Assembly: GCA_000507305.1 (NCBI GenBank)
Contig: DF240460.1
Location: forward strand, 1-64,000
DNA: 64,000 nt
DNA from: Breviolum minutum Mf 1.05b.01
Lineage: Eukaryota > Sar > Dinophyceae > Suessiales > Symbiodiniaceae
Direction of reading: 5' to 3'
Positions 37,862-47,048 of this stretch are shown in pieces. The position numbers and the translations under genes were made by a program. Under the pieces are notes generated by a model that was not told where the DNA came from, ran no database searches, and saw only the letters and a program-made list of their open reading frames with translations. Every line of letters starts with the position of its first letter. Within the stretch, counting starts at the first letter, position 1.

Positions 37862-38361
37862 TATGAATTGAAGTGATTATTTTTTCAGAATGTTTATTGT
37901 AATGTGTTGCACTGGTACCATATTGTACACTGTAGATATGTGAAACAAACATAATCTCTTCATGGTGTCTTATACATTTTACATATTACAATGTCATGTA
38001 TGTATACCAGATTTTATACTTGATATTTACATACACATATACAATTATCAACTGCCATGAATTCGAAACATCTAGGTGTCATACGCACATACCTATGTAT
38101 ATGTCGCCAAATTATTGCAACCTCTGAGCAGCCTCCAACAACTTCAGGTTATTTGCGTTGCAAATGCAACTGTAGGGGAAGTTTCTGAACTTCAGGGTTT
38201 TCCTAGGTTGACTATTCTGATTGAATCCTTTTTGAAGCAACATCATATCATGTACCATCACAATGTATAACTGTTTTCTAAGTCTATAAGCCTAAGTATG
38301 TTGAATTTGCTTTTATATTCAAGGATCTGAAAGAAAAAAGGATAGCCAAGCCTCTCTCTTC

Positions 38362-38676
38362 ATGCAAATATGCCGGAACCTTTGGCAATTCGAAAGGTAT
38401 GTGTTGGAATCTGATAATCTCTTTCAACTGCCTACTGTAAGGCGTGAGTTACAGATTTCATCAATACCACATACCAAGGTGTTGTATCCCAAGATCTATC
38501 CATATGATGATATGCCATATTTAGACACTATATATACATACATCCCTAAGAGATTTCTTTTGGAAATCCATGGAACCTTCAACTTCCCGGTGTTGTTGGT
38601 TCGTGTTGACGTATCAGCATCCTTTCCCCAGCAGAGGCCGGACGATCTTCAAAAGTTGTGTCGGGGCTCTCGGTGA
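38362..38676 (+). CDS. Long coding island, unknown protein
   Basis: Open for 105 codons. Reads NLWQFERYVLESDNLFQLPT, VRRELQISSIPHTKVLYPKI, YPYDDMPYLDTIYTYIPKRF, LLEIHGTFNFPVLLVRVDVS, ASFPQQRPDDLQKLCRGSR to TGA. The tyrosine/proline-rich middle is unusual but consistent. AT-rich patches mean one or two introns may lie inside. No family was recognised. Confidence 0.55.
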   Translation: MQICRNLWQFERYVLESDNLFQLPTVRRELQISSIPHTKVLYPKIYPYDDMPYLDTIYTYIPKRFLLEIHGTFNFPVLLVRVDVSASFPQQRPDDLQKLCRGSR

Positions 38677-38989
38677 AGAGTGAAACTTCTACGGTCCGAA
38701 AGAGTTGCAAATCCGGCGAGAAAACCAGTTGAGGTTGGTAGCTTTTTCCCCATTTTTTTTTTACCACGGCTGTTATGACCATGCCAAGGTGGGTTTTTCT
38801 ATGGGATTTCTGAACCAGCAACCCTAAGGAATTTAAGTATCGGGTGGTAGAGTTCGGAATATGTTTTGGATACAGAAATGCGTCATTCTCAGAAGGTTGT
38901 ACTGAAGTTGGTCTTTCCGTTTGGAAGTCCTAGAATGTCCTTAATATCTATATGTTTGTTTTTTTGGAAGTCTTACCAATCTGTGATTG

Positions 38990-39222
38990 GTGGGGTCAAT
39001 TGGTCCATTTCCAGCAGCAGGATCTCTTGTCCTGGTCTCGGACTGCACGAGCACAATCTCACATATTTTTCTCTATACACATATTTTGGGACAATTTTCG
39101 CCCATCCAAAAGTTGTCCCTGTGATCCTCAGGCCACATGTGTTCCTGGCAATTTGCATCCTTGGCTGAGCTTTGTCGCGATATCGCCAGTCCTGGTCAGT
39201 CAGGATACCCAGGTTACAGCCA
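38990..39222 (+). CDS. Coding islands, hydrophobic
   Basis: One frame reads LGLHEHNLTYFSLYTYFGTI then FAHPKVVPVILRPHVFLAIC ILG to TGA at about 39168, resembling one or two membrane segments. Another, from about 39160, reads LSFVAISPVLVSQDTQVTAK and ends GCCAAG|GTGGGA. Confidence 0.45.
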
Positions 39223-39696
39223 AGGTGGGATGTGGGTGTCCATCAACTCCCCTGGTTTTCCTAGGGATAGATTCAGCAACCTCAAAATGTAGGGCTTTTT
39301 AGGGCCCCATTATAAGGATTCCCGTCATTAAATGTGGGAGGACCATCCCCAATATAAGGAGTTGATCGACCCGGGCACATATGGCTATAATTTCAAAACT
39401 ATATTTAGAAAAAAATACCCCACCTGCTAATACGAACAACAGTACATCGTGGATAAGATAAACAGGAGCAATTTTGCAATTTGATACCCTCATTTTACCT
39501 CATAATTTTGCCTAATGATATCTATCCATTGATGTTGGAAAAGCTAATTAGCTGCGGATGATGTATTTCTCCAGCCAAAATCCCGGAAATTATTGGCTGG
39601 ATATTATGTTCACTTTAAGGACGTTGTTGAAATTTCAGCCGAAATGATTCCTACGTCCTACGTGTCATGTGATAAATCATCCATTGACTTTCACAG

Positions 39697-39936
39697 ACCT
39701 TGCCAAGGCCCACACCCAGATCCGATTTCTCCGATTGCATGGGGCATTTGGTGAGTGTGGGACACCTCAGACTTGCAGTTTTTGAAAATACAATTTCACG
39801 AGCACTTGGGATGCCAACCAATGAGAATCATGTCATGACGGGGAGAGAAGTTAGGTTGAGAATCGACACTCCTTTGTTTTTGTGTTACCCTTGTGTGGTT
39901 TTCAGGATAGACGATATGGCTCAACTCCTATTTTAG
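39697..39936 (+). CDS. Coding island with a consensus donor inside
   Basis: After TTTCACAG one frame reads LAKAHTQIRFLRLHGAF and ends at GCATTTG|GTGAGT, a consensus donor (39751). Another frame is open to 39936, reading LRLAVFENTISRALGMPTNE, NHVMTGREVRLRIDTPLFLC, YPCVVFRIDDMAQLLF. Both may be real if the second is a separate exon. Confidence 0.5.
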   Translation, partial: TLPRPTPRSDFSDCMGHLVSVGHLRLAVFENTISRALGMPTNENHVMTGREVRLRIDTPLFLCYPCVVFRIDDMAQLLF

Positions 39937-40460
39937 GTGGCGTTTTTTTAATAAACCAAGACTAATGGGAGTGGAGTGGAAATTCCCATCTCCGGATAGC
40001 AGGTGGTATATATATATATATATATACCGTTGGGGGTAGTTTTCTGGACCATCCAACTGGCAAGGTGTTGAGCATGTTGCTCTCCAAATTGATCGGTCCG
40101 GTTACCTCAGAAAATGCTGGGTTTGGTTGGGGGTTTCTCATGGCAGATGGAAATGGCATGGGTCACAAATGATTTATACAGATTTCATAGGGAAGAATGG
40201 TGGTCATTTTAGGATGGGGGGCTCCTGAATAATCAACGGTCATCAATGCACCTTATTTTTTTTGTGGGTGTTTATTGGGTATATCGAGAAGTTTCAACAG
40301 ACTCCAAACCAAATTTTATCCATCTTGAAGCCTAAGTAGACACGCAAAGATCATGTTCAGAAAGTCATGGAATTTTCATCTTGAAGATTTCGACTTGTCT
40401 GGACTTATGTATCCCGGCTTCTTTTTAAGGGCTTCTACAGCACTGCAGCATAGATGATAG

Positions 40461-40658
40461 ATGGCGGTTTTTCTTGGATCATTTCCTACATCAACAAGGG
40501 TCAATGTCACTGTATCTCCTTTCTCGGATTTTTTGGGCCTGGGAAAAGCCGCCATTTTGGACAAACAATTCAACTCTGACCAACGGCACCGGCTAATACC
40601 CTCCGTTATTTTTGTGCATCCTGCATCTTCTATTCCGGCACCAGATAAACCTGGATGA
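40461..40658 (+). CDS. Coding island, unknown protein
   Basis: Open for 66 codons: FLGSFPTSTRVNVTVSPFSD, FLGLGKAAILDKQFNSDQRH, RLIPSVIFVHPASSIPAPDK PG to TGA. No family was recognised. The overlapping minus-strand frame is a shadow. Confidence 0.5.
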   Translation: MAVFLGSFPTSTRVNVTVSPFSDFLGLGKAAILDKQFNSDQRHRLIPSVIFVHPASSIPAPDKPG

Positions 40659-40740
40659 TGAAAACCTCAATTCCCTTCAGAACAAACAATAGATCATTTG
40701 AGTGCAGCAAAATGTCACAAATCATATATTTTTATACCAG

Positions 40741-40825
40741 CACCTTCCAAGGGGTGCCAAATAAACCCTAAGGGATGGTTAATTGACACCCTTTAGGAAC
40801 CATTTGGCACCCTTTGGAAGGTCCA
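40741..40825. repeat. Inverted-repeat element, ACCTTCCAAGGGGTGCCAAA
   Basis: CACCTTCCAAGGGGTGCCAAATAAACCC pairs with CATTTGGCACCCTTTGGAAGGT around GGGATGGTTAATTGACACCC. An 85-bp hairpin. Confidence 0.75.
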
Positions 40826-40896
40826 GGTAGGAATTCTTTCATCAAAACCCATCATTGCCATCGATTTTTTTATCCAACGGGAAAGTCTCTGAGGCC

Positions 40897-41155
40897 TTGG
40901 ATATTTCGAACGTTTCCGCAAGGAATCGGAAGATCGGCAACGTTTGTTGTCAGGGTGTCCCCAGATGTCAGGATGTCTCGAAGATTCCTGGGAGATGATG
41001 CGCGGTTTGAGTATACATGTAGATTCGTAGAAATGTTAATCTTCCCGGGAAACTTTTCTGGCAAGATTGAAACTTTGCCAACTTTGCCACTTGGAAGATC
41101 AAGTCAGTTTTTGGGTGATGCCACGATGATTTCATATCTCCAAGCCGCACTCTGA
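40897..41155 (+). CDS. Long coding island, unknown protein
   Basis: Reads GIGRSATFVVRVSPDVRMSR, RFLGDDARFEYTCRFVEMLI, FPGNFSGKIETLPTLPLGRS, SQFLGDATMISYLQAAL to TGA. The whole frame 40814-41155 is open. A palindromic GATCTTCC/GGAAGATC piece lies in it, so an intron may interrupt. The minus-strand frames are shadows. No family was recognised. Confidence 0.6.
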
Positions 41156-41162
41156 CCCACAG

Positions 41163-41415
41163 ATCCGATGTACAGAGTCGAGCCAAGTGGCTTTTCCATC
41201 TTTGCCTTCAACCTCAACGACAATGGATCACTACTCCTCCGATTGATCGCTAAAGAATGGTGCCAAGAAAAAGCATGAAACAACTATCACGCACGTTGGT
41301 TTCGAATGTCATTCATTGTCATTCTCAAGGCACGAGCGTTTGCAGCAGGGTGCTTATTTCAATGAAGAAGATATGGTCCTTGACCCCAGACGTTTGATGG
41401 TTGGTGACTCGCCAT
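41163..41415 (+). CDS. Two coding islands, unknown protein
   Basis: After GACCCACAG the frame reads PMYRVEPSGFSIFAFNLNDN, GSLLLRLIAKEWCQEKA to TGA at 41276. A second frame, from about 41250, reads LKNGAKKKHETTITHVGFEC, HSLSFSRHERLQQGAYFNEE, DMVLDPRRLMVGDSP to TGA near 41415. They overlap by about 25 nt, so a splice junction in that overlap is likely. Both are strongly protein-like. Confidence 0.6.
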
Positions 41416-41639
41416 GATATTATTTCTTATGGGTAAGAACCCAGTAGACTAGCATAGATGACTGAAATTCCTGATGTATGAGAAACACGTCAGGAGGGAA
41501 GCTGTTTGAATTGTTTCGGCTTGTATTCGCAAGCTGGAGTAAACATTTGTGGATTTGATATTTAATTAGCTTGTTTTAGTCTTCATTTGTCATCTGTCAT
41601 TGGCACTGAGTAAAAGGTGTGAAACCATGTGAAGTGAAA

Positions 41640-41847
41640 GTGTGGAAGGAGTCTTTTTGGGGGTTTTCGATGTGATGACAATATCCAGCACAGCCACATA
41701 CTGGGATCTTTTGCTATGCAAACATCACTTAAGACCACGCAATCTCCCTGTATTCTGGGCTTCAAGCTTTTCCCACATGTAAACCAATATCTCAATGAAC
41801 TACAGTCCAATCTTCGACCTACCAAACACATCCACAAATTGAAATGA
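41640..41847 (+). CDS. Terminal coding island, unknown protein
   Basis: Open for about 69 codons to TGA 41845-41847: SLFGGFRCDDNIQHSHILGS, FAMQTSLKTTQSPCILGFKL, FPHVNQYLNELQSNLRPTKH IHKLK. The large minus-strand frame over it is the shadow; codon texture favours +. A basic C-terminus and following noncoding DNA suggest a gene end. Confidence 0.55.
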
Positions 41848-42017
41848 TGTTATCATCAGCTATCTATCAACGAGGAACCATGTTTGGAAAAGACCAGCCT
41901 GGCAACTGACATTTCCCATCTTCAATAACTAATAGAATCCACCTACAGGTAGATAGTCATGGACATACCATCCACCCAATGTGGATTTTGCGCTTGAAAT
42001 GGATGAATTTCACATTT

Positions 42018-42112
42018 GGGTGTTTCCAAAAATAGGGGTACCCCCAAATCATCAATTTTAATAGGGTTTTCATCCATTTTGGGGTACCCCTATTTTTGGA
42101 AACACCCATTTA
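42018..42112. mobile_element. GGGTGTTTCC family element, copy 2
   Basis: TTGGGTGTTTCCAAAAATAGGGGTACCCCC pairs almost perfectly with GGGGTACCCCTATTTTTGGAAACACCCA; the loop is AATCATCAATTTTAATAGGG. CATTTGG precedes and CATTTAACG follows, a possible target duplication. The MGVSKN... open frame is repeat translation. Confidence 0.8.
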
Positions 42113-42254
42113 ACGAAAAGAAACACCCACAACATCAATTTTATTCTCCTATTCAAAAATATATCAATATATTCAATGAATCCAGGTGTTTTGCTTCGAA
42201 AAAAAACTTTTCCATGTTTTTTTTGTGAACAAAAATCATTGGGTGTTTTTTGTT

Positions 42255-42510
42255 CCCCCCCCCCCTCGACCAAACAAAATCCCAACAAAATCCAAAGGGA
42301 TCACCCAAAAAAAAACCCATTTTTGGACAAACAAATCCCCCCAAAGAACCACCCAAAACTCCCCAAAGAATCCCCCAAAAACTCCCCAAAGAATCCGCCA
42401 AAAACTCCCCAAAGAACCACCCAAAAGTCCCCAAAGACTTCCTCAAAACTCCCCAAAGAACCACTCAAAACTCCCCAAAGAATTCCTCAAAGATCCGTAA
42501 AAAACCGAGG
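42255..42510. repeat. Proline-coding minisatellite, CTCCCCAAAGAAT unit
   Basis: Units like AAAACTCCCCAAAGAACCACCC and AAAACTCCCCAAAGAATCCGCC recur about seven times from 42330 to 42490, preceded by a C run and CCAACAAAATCC units. All three + frames and two - frames stay open because of the unit composition. It is a repeat and not evidence for a proline-rich protein. Confidence 0.8.
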
Positions 42511-42899
42511 AAGAAAAGTCACCCACCTTTGAACTTCGTTGGGTCACGGAAGTCTTTAGCGCTATGCATCGCCTCGTGCAGGCTGGTTGGAAGATTTTTC
42601 CCCAACTTCTGAAACCACCAAACTCAACCGAAAAAAAGGGTGGATATTATATGGCTCTATATATTTGACACATATATTGAAGATTGATATGAACATGATA
42701 TATGTCAATTATGTATAATATATATAGGATTATATATACACTACATATCTATGATACTGTATATTTATACATGATTCTGCAGCATAATGCATGTATCAAT
42801 GCTTCATGTGGAATTTATGCAGTTTTTTTTTAGATGGACTTTTCTGGATTTATATGGGACACGTGAACTGACTGATGTTAGATGATCAAGTCAACAGGT

Positions 42900-43060
42900 T
42901 TGTTGGGGAATGTTGGGTATCGGATGTACTGTAGATGCATTTGTTTGATGAAAAAAATGTGCGAAAAAAGCATAGAAAAGCAGAAAGACAAGCATGGTCT
43001 AAAACCACAGAAAGACACACACATGAAAGCTGCATGTTCACATACTTTAGTAGGTATCAC
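42900..43060 (+). CDS. Candidate exon, lysine-rich
   Basis: One frame reads KKMCEKSIEKQKDKHGLKPQ then KDTHMKAACSHTLVGIT. Another reads EKNVRKKHRKAERQAWSKTT then ERHTHESCMFTYFS. Both are hydrophilic; the donor may be the edge of the element at 43065. Confidence 0.45.
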
Positions 43061-43064
43061 ATAG

Positions 43065-43165
43065 ATACCCTCCAGGGAACTAGCATATCGTATCAAAAAT
43101 CACTTTTGAAGATGATTTTCCTTTTCCCAAGGTGGGATATGTTAGTTCCCTGGAGGGTATCTACA
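43065..43165. repeat. TACCCTCCAGGGAACTAACA-family element, copy 3
   Basis: AGATACCCTCCAGGGAACTAGCATAT pairs with GGATATGTTAGTTCCCTGGAGGGTATCT. ACATA precedes and TACAT follows. If used as an intron here its donor would be GA (CACATA|GATACC). Confidence 0.75.
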
Positions 43166-43189
43166 TTGCTTTTTGCAACCACTGAATTT

Positions 43190-43372
43190 TGTGATGAAAA
43201 CCCTGTGCTCAACAGAGACTTGCACCTGCCTGTCTTGTGATGATCCTTGTGATGCAGGTGCATCCAAATGTTGCCACCGATTTGTATCTGGCAGCAAGGG
43301 GGGCCCAGTTGATTTGACGTATAGGTTGCCTTGTGGGGATCTGGTCGGTTATGATTTTTCTATGTCTGGGGT
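43190..43372 (+). CDS. Exon, cysteine-rich
   Basis: Reads TLCSTETCTCLSCDDPCDAG, ASKCCHRFVSGSKGGPVDLT, YRLPCGDLVGYDFSMSG and ends TCTGGG|GTAGGT. Nine cysteines in the first 60 residues suggest an extracellular disulfide-bonded or metal-binding module, but no family was recognised. Other frames close earlier. Confidence 0.5.
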
Positions 43373-43541
43373 AGGTTGAAAGGGCGAAATTTGGTTGGGG
43401 AGTTTTCTTCATTTCAATCTTCAACAGTGCTAAGTTTATAGGAGAATGTTGTTGCTGGTGGAGTTTTCCGGGTGTTTTTTTTGGAGCAAAACAACATGTC
43501 CATCCTTCATGTGCTCAGCGGTGCCATTGAACCACTCTTAG

Positions 43542-43706
43542 GCACTGAAGGATGTATGCCGTTTGCTGAACATGTGCTGCTCTTTGTGTGTCAACATTCA
43601 CGTGGCATCCTTCATGCCTTTCTGCCATGCTTTGGAGGAAATGGGAGATGAAAGGATGACAGATGACAAAGTCGATGCTTCTGAGAACATTGCTGTTGTC
43701 AATTAA
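43542..43706 (+). CDS. Terminal exon, unknown protein
   Basis: After CCACTCTTAG the frame reads ALKDVCRLLNMCCSLCVNIH, VASFMPFCHALEEMGDERMT, DDKVDASENIAVVN and stops at TAA 43704-43706; 55 codons in phase 0. Cysteine-rich helix then acidic tail. A second open frame (MPFAEHVLLFVCQHSRGILH) overlaps. An inverted-repeat element follows immediately, so this is a likely gene end. Confidence 0.65.
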   Translation, partial: ALKDVCRLLNMCCSLCVNIHVASFMPFCHALEEMGDERMTDDKVDASENIAVVN

Positions 43707-43709
43707 TGG

Positions 43710-43822
43710 TAAATTAGTGGTTTGGGGTGGTAGTTTGGATTCCTGGGATCCCTTTATCAAAGGGATTGATACTTAGGGGTACCCCTAGAATCCCAAATCA
43801 CCAACCCAAACCACCAATGAAC
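43710..43822. repeat. Inverted-repeat element, GGTTTGGGGTGG family
   Basis: TAGTGGTTTGGGGTGGTAGTTTGGATTCC near 43716 pairs with GGAATCC..., seen as AGAATCCCAAATCACCAACCCAAACCACCAATG ending at 43820. The core has ATCAAAGGGATTGATACTTAGGGGTACCCC. Confidence 0.7.
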
Positions 43823-43834
43823 CATTAGCTGCTG

Positions 43835-44286
43835 TTGTTATCTCTTTGGAACAAAAGCATCCATGATTCCTCTGAATTGACGGCCGCTGTTGTCATCTTT
43901 AGCCAACATGTCAGGGAGACCTTCCTGGAGTTCTTACCCGGATCAGTGGGGATTCTTAATGCAGCACCACTGCTTAGACCGAGGTCGATTGGATGGTTGG
44001 AAGTCGATCCTTTCCTTTTGGGATAGCCGCATAGCCTATCTTCAGGGGCGAAATGGCTGTTAGTTTCAGGGAGGGTACACCACAACAATTAGCAAGATGC
44101 AATCCGCATCCTGCCAGGAGCACCACATTGAAACAAACATCGGGTTTTTGCATCACTAAATTGACATTGTATGTAGCGATATATCAGATCCTGTTTTTTG
44201 AAGACTCAGATTTAGCATTGGAACAACAAAAGATGCTTGTGGAAATATCGGGTACTCGTGAATCTTATATACATGGAATTCATTAA
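43835..44286 (+). CDS. Two coding islands separated by an element
   Basis: 43835-44026 reads SIHDSSELTAAVVIFSQHVR, ETFLEFLPGSVGILNAAPLL, RPRSIGWLEVDPF. The sequence then carries a GTTAGTTTCAGGGAGGGTA arm (44060-44078). 44083-44286 reads QLARCNPHPARSTTLKQTSG, FCITKLTLYVAIYQILFFED, SDLALEQQKMLVEISGTRES YIHGIH to TAA. Both are protein-like; the join between them was not resolved. Confidence 0.5.
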
Positions 44287-44612
44287 AACATTTGGATACC
44301 TATCACGAAGCTACCCTTGAACCGATGATATTAAATCCCCAAATCTCCTTTTTCACAGATTTTTTTTAAATCTTGCACCCACAGGCAGATGCAACAGAAA
44401 AAAAAAGATGCTCAGATGTTCCGTCTTTGGGGCATGTTATGCTCTTATCATGTTATGAATAGTGGCGCCAGAACATTTCACAAAAATTCCAATTGAAACC
44501 TAAAAAGAAAACACATCTTTTTGACCCACAAACCAGCTTTCTGGGTCACCTTACCATCTCAACATCTCCCGTTTCAAATCCTGGTAGTTGTGAAACAGCT
44601 TAAAATCCTCAG

Positions 44613-44692
44613 GTGAAACAACTCGCAGGTGGATCTTTGAGAATAGCCCCGGATCCGGAGGTGGCTTTTCCTCATTCCATGTCAACTGCTGG
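44613..44692 (+). CDS. Internal exon
   Basis: Bounded by AAATCCTCAG| and TGCTGG|GTAACC, 80 nt. Reads VKQLAGGSLRIAPDPEVAFP HSMSTA. One sensible frame. Confidence 0.6.
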
Positions 44693-44749
44693 GTAACCGC
44701 AACGTCTTCACAAAGCCAACATGTTTTTTTTCTTGCGCTTTTTTAAAGT

Positions 44750-45000
44750 TTTCGAAGTTTGATGAGTTGGACATCAACTTCGAAAATGAAGATCCATTCA
44801 ATGGGGGATGTGTCAACAGAATTGGATCCGGGAAGCTTGGGTTCTTAGCTCTTAAATCCAAATCGGTGAAAACAGGTGAAACCACCGCGGCGAACCCAAA
44901 GCAATGGTGGATGAGTTCATGGTTTTCAATTTTGAAGCATAGCACAGACTCCACAGACATAGAAATAGCTGGAACTTATTTGATCTTATTTGCACTGTAG
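44750..45000 (+). CDS. Coding island, unknown protein
   Basis: Reads FSKFDELDINFENEDPFNGG, CVNRIGSGKLGFLALKSKSV, KTGETTAANPKQWWMSSWFS, ILKHSTDSTDIEIAGTYLIL FAL to TAG. Acidic start then Lys/Ser-rich. A second frame (LMSWTSTSKMKIHSMGDVST) is open in the first half and fits phase 2 left by the exon at 44613. No family was recognised. Confidence 0.55.
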
Positions 45001-45069
45001 GATGTTTCGTTGCAAGAGGAAATTCACTGAGCAGAAACAAGACAGCCAGGGCTTATTCAGAATTTCACA

Positions 45070-45255
45070 ATGGCTAAGCTGTGGTACTTTGATAGGTTGA
45101 AGATGTTTGAAATGCAGAAGTTCTGCACCATTGCACCCGATTCACCGCAGGATGTTGGCAAGCCCATCTCGATTGAAAGTATTGAGGAGATGCCAACTTA
45201 TGTGACCATTCTCAAGGATTTGGCTCAGGCTGGGAATTTCATGTTTTTCGTTTGA
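45070..45255 (+). CDS. Coding island, unknown protein
   Basis: Reads AKLWYFDRLKMFEMQKFCTI, APDSPQDVGKPISIESIEEM, PTYVTILKDLAQAGNFMFFV to TGA. Convincing over the first 55 codons; a donor before the last hydrophobic residues is possible. Confidence 0.55.
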   Translation: MAKLWYFDRLKMFEMQKFCTIAPDSPQDVGKPISIESIEEMPTYVTILKDLAQAGNFMFFV

Positions 45256-45341
45256 AGAGGCTGTTGCATGGAAGCATCTCAAAATGCGCAGAAAACATGA
45301 AGCACGTGCATCCATACTTGCTTGTGTGAAGATTTTTTGAC

Positions 45342-45731
45342 ATGGAAAGCCTTAGCACCAGACTTTGTGATGCGCAGCTGTCGACTAGATTGTTTATACT
45401 TTCCCTGGAAGAAAAACAAATACGTGGAAAATTGGTAGATCTCTTTCGTTCTTTTGAATTGAAATTCAGCTTCTACTCCCCCCGCAGAACTAGTATGACT
45501 ATGGAAAACCCACCATTTGAAGCTGTATTTCCTATTGGAAATGGGGATTTTCCAGTCATGTTAGTTTTCAGGGGTGTAATGCTGCTTATCCGTGAGTTTC
45601 TCCCATGTTTCTATTTGAGGTGGCCTTGCCTTGGCAACCACCTGATTCTGGAGATCGAGCCTGTCGCAAGGAAACGGGTTTCGATTTTTTTCGATAGTTC
45701 ATTGGTTGGAGTCGGAGGGTCAGATTTGTAG
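45342..45731 (+). CDS. Long open island interrupted by an element
   Basis: 45342-45485 reads LSTRLCDAQLSTRLFILSLE, EKQIRGKLVDLFRSFELKFS. An element (about 45488-45592, TATGGAAAACCC...TTTCAGGGGTGTAA) stays open in the same frame. From 45580 the frame reads VMLLIREFLPCFYLRWPCLG, NHLILEIEPVARKRVSIFFD SSLVGVGG. The element may be an intron. Confidence 0.5.
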   Translation: MESLSTRLCDAQLSTRLFILSLEEKQIRGKLVDLFRSFELKFSFYSPRRTSMTMENPPFEAVFPIGNGDFPVMLVFRGVMLLIREFLPCFYLRWPCLGNHLILEIEPVARKRVSIFFDSSLVGVGGSDL

Positions 45732-46127
45732 CGCCAAATGGGGCCTTGAGATATGGAGGTTTTCGATGAACCCCTTGCATTGCCAATTTGAAGAGACTTT
45801 GCCAGCATGTTGTAGGGAAATTATTATTGGCAGATTGCTGTTCGGACATTTGCATGGTTTATTAGCAGAACCGAAAGTTTCTGAAATATACATTGTGATA
45901 GTGTGGGTGTGCTATTCTGTTCTGTGTCGAACGTAGACGTCACATCTCATCTATTCCCAGCTTGCTTCGATTCCCCCCATTTTTTATCTCTAAAAAGCCT
46001 GTAACGCATAGTATGTAGAAACTTGAGCAATTGATAGAAACCTCAACTAGAATCTAGTTAGTGAAGTTTATTCAATTTTTGCCTCAGAACAGGATCCCCC
46101 AAAGCTTCATATTTACCATACTCGCTA

Positions 46128-46373
46128 CCCTTGAAAATACCAGCAGTCCCACTGGGACCAGTGGTCCTTGCCTCAGAGGCCCTGTCCGCATTTGTCCAAT
46201 GCCTATTGGACTTCATCGCAATGAATGATTCAGCCTTGGCCATTGCTGCTGTACCTGGGCCATGTTTGTTTGTTTGGAGGGACGGTTGTGGGATCATGCC
46301 CATGATACACCTGATTTTGCCATGTTTTTGCTACTTGATTCTTGCTCCTTTGACTAGATTTGCATGTGGTTGA
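46128..46373 (+). CDS. Coding island, hydrophobic protein
   Basis: Reads IPAVPLGPVVLASEALSAFV, QCLLDFIAMNDSALAIAAVP, GPCLFVWRDGCGIMPMIHLI, LPCFCYLILAPLTRFACG to TGA. Two or three hydrophobic stretches could be membrane helices. The minus-strand frame is a shadow. No family was recognised. Confidence 0.55.
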   Translation, partial: PLKIPAVPLGPVVLASEALSAFVQCLLDFIAMNDSALAIAAVPGPCLFVWRDGCGIMPMIHLILPCFCYLILAPLTRFACG

Positions 46374-46432
46374 TATACTTGCGTCGCTTAGCTGTGATCT
46401 TTGTGTCTCTATTGTTTTGATTCTTCAATGAT

Positions 46433-46663
46433 TTGATGTATTTTGCTCTATGTTTCTGTTTGACTATCCTTACCTTCATTGGCCCTCAACGGCAGGATCC
46501 AAGTCGTCCCAAATGTGTCATCCTACATCCTTGGATTCCTGAGAAACGAAATGATGTGGTTTCATGGTTTCCATGGTCCAATTCAAATCTGAAAGGTCTA
46601 AAAACGTGTCATACACCTACTAAGTATGGTCAAAAAATCCCACCTGGGATGAAACACTATTAG
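46433..46663 (+). CDS. Coding island, unknown protein
   Basis: Reads GPQRQDPSRPKCVILHPWIP, EKRNDVVSWFPWSNSNLKGL, KTCHTPTKYGQKIPPGMKHY to TAG, preceded by a T-rich, intron-like stretch. The second half contains AGTATGGTCAAAAAATCCCACC and may be intron. Confidence 0.45.
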   Translation: MMYFALCFCLTILTFIGPQRQDPSRPKCVILHPWIPEKRNDVVSWFPWSNSNLKGLKTCHTPTKYGQKIPPGMKHY

Positions 46664-46700
46664 ATTAGATCTTGGGATAAAAAAATCATCAACTTCTAAG

Positions 46701-46882
46701 TGGGAAGCTGGATGTTTGTCAAACATGCTGTTGATGGAAGAAATCCTGCACCACCTGGGATGTATAAAACCCTGTAAATAATGGGATAAACTATCTATCA
46801 ACTGGTCCAGGATTTCTTCCATCAACAGAATCAGCCCATCTCTGGTTGAGTTTCTGGAATTCCACATAGCCACCCCGCGCAG
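46701..46882 (+). CDS. Two exons joined exactly across an element intron
   Basis: Exon 46701-46729 (after CTTCTAAG|) reads WEAGCLSNM plus CT. The exon from 46829 (after CATCAACAG|) supplies A to complete the codon and reads ISPSLVEFLEFHIATPR up to 46882. GT and AG are at the ends of the inverted repeat and phase fits. The downstream donor is not clear (stop soon after). Confidence 0.55.
46730..46828 (+). mobile_element. Introner-like element, GTTGATGGAAGAAATCC family, copy 3
   Basis: A 99-nt unit starts GTTGATGGAAGAAATCCTGC and ends CCAGGATTTCTTCCATCAACAG. The arms are perfect inverted repeats over about 17 nt; the middle has AAAACCCTGTAAATAATGGGATAAACTATC. GT and AG lie at the tips. Confidence 0.8.
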
Positions 46883-46894
46883 CTAACCCAACAA

Positions 46895-47048
46895 CACAAG
46901 GTGATGCTGCTGTCCCGAATCTGCCGACGCCGGAAGGATGGCTTCACTGTGTTGAGATGAGATGTACTGATGCATTCATATATACCCTAAGAGTCAAACA
47001 CCATTCAAAAAATAGTTTCCTGGAATTGTTGATTTTAAGTTGCCACTA
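46895..47048 (+). CDS. Coding island, unknown protein
   Basis: After ACAACACAAG the frame reads GDAAVPNLPTPEGWLHCVEM, RCTDAFIYTLRVKHHSKNSF, LELLILSCH to TAA. A second frame (VMLLSRICRRRKDGFTVLR) is also open. Order and strand match the exons before it. Confidence 0.55.

Noticed and set aside
41583..41837. 84-codon minus-strand frame
   Set aside because: The + frame 41640-41847 has comparable openness, better texture and agrees with the strand of all neighbours. Not fully excluded.
42016..42228. Frame starting MGVSKNRGTPKSS
   Set aside because: It is the translated arm of the GGGTGTTTCC inverted repeat, also seen at 18023.
42176..42612. Proline-rich open frames near 42.3 kb
   Set aside because: All frames are open because of a CTCCCCAAAGAA minisatellite.
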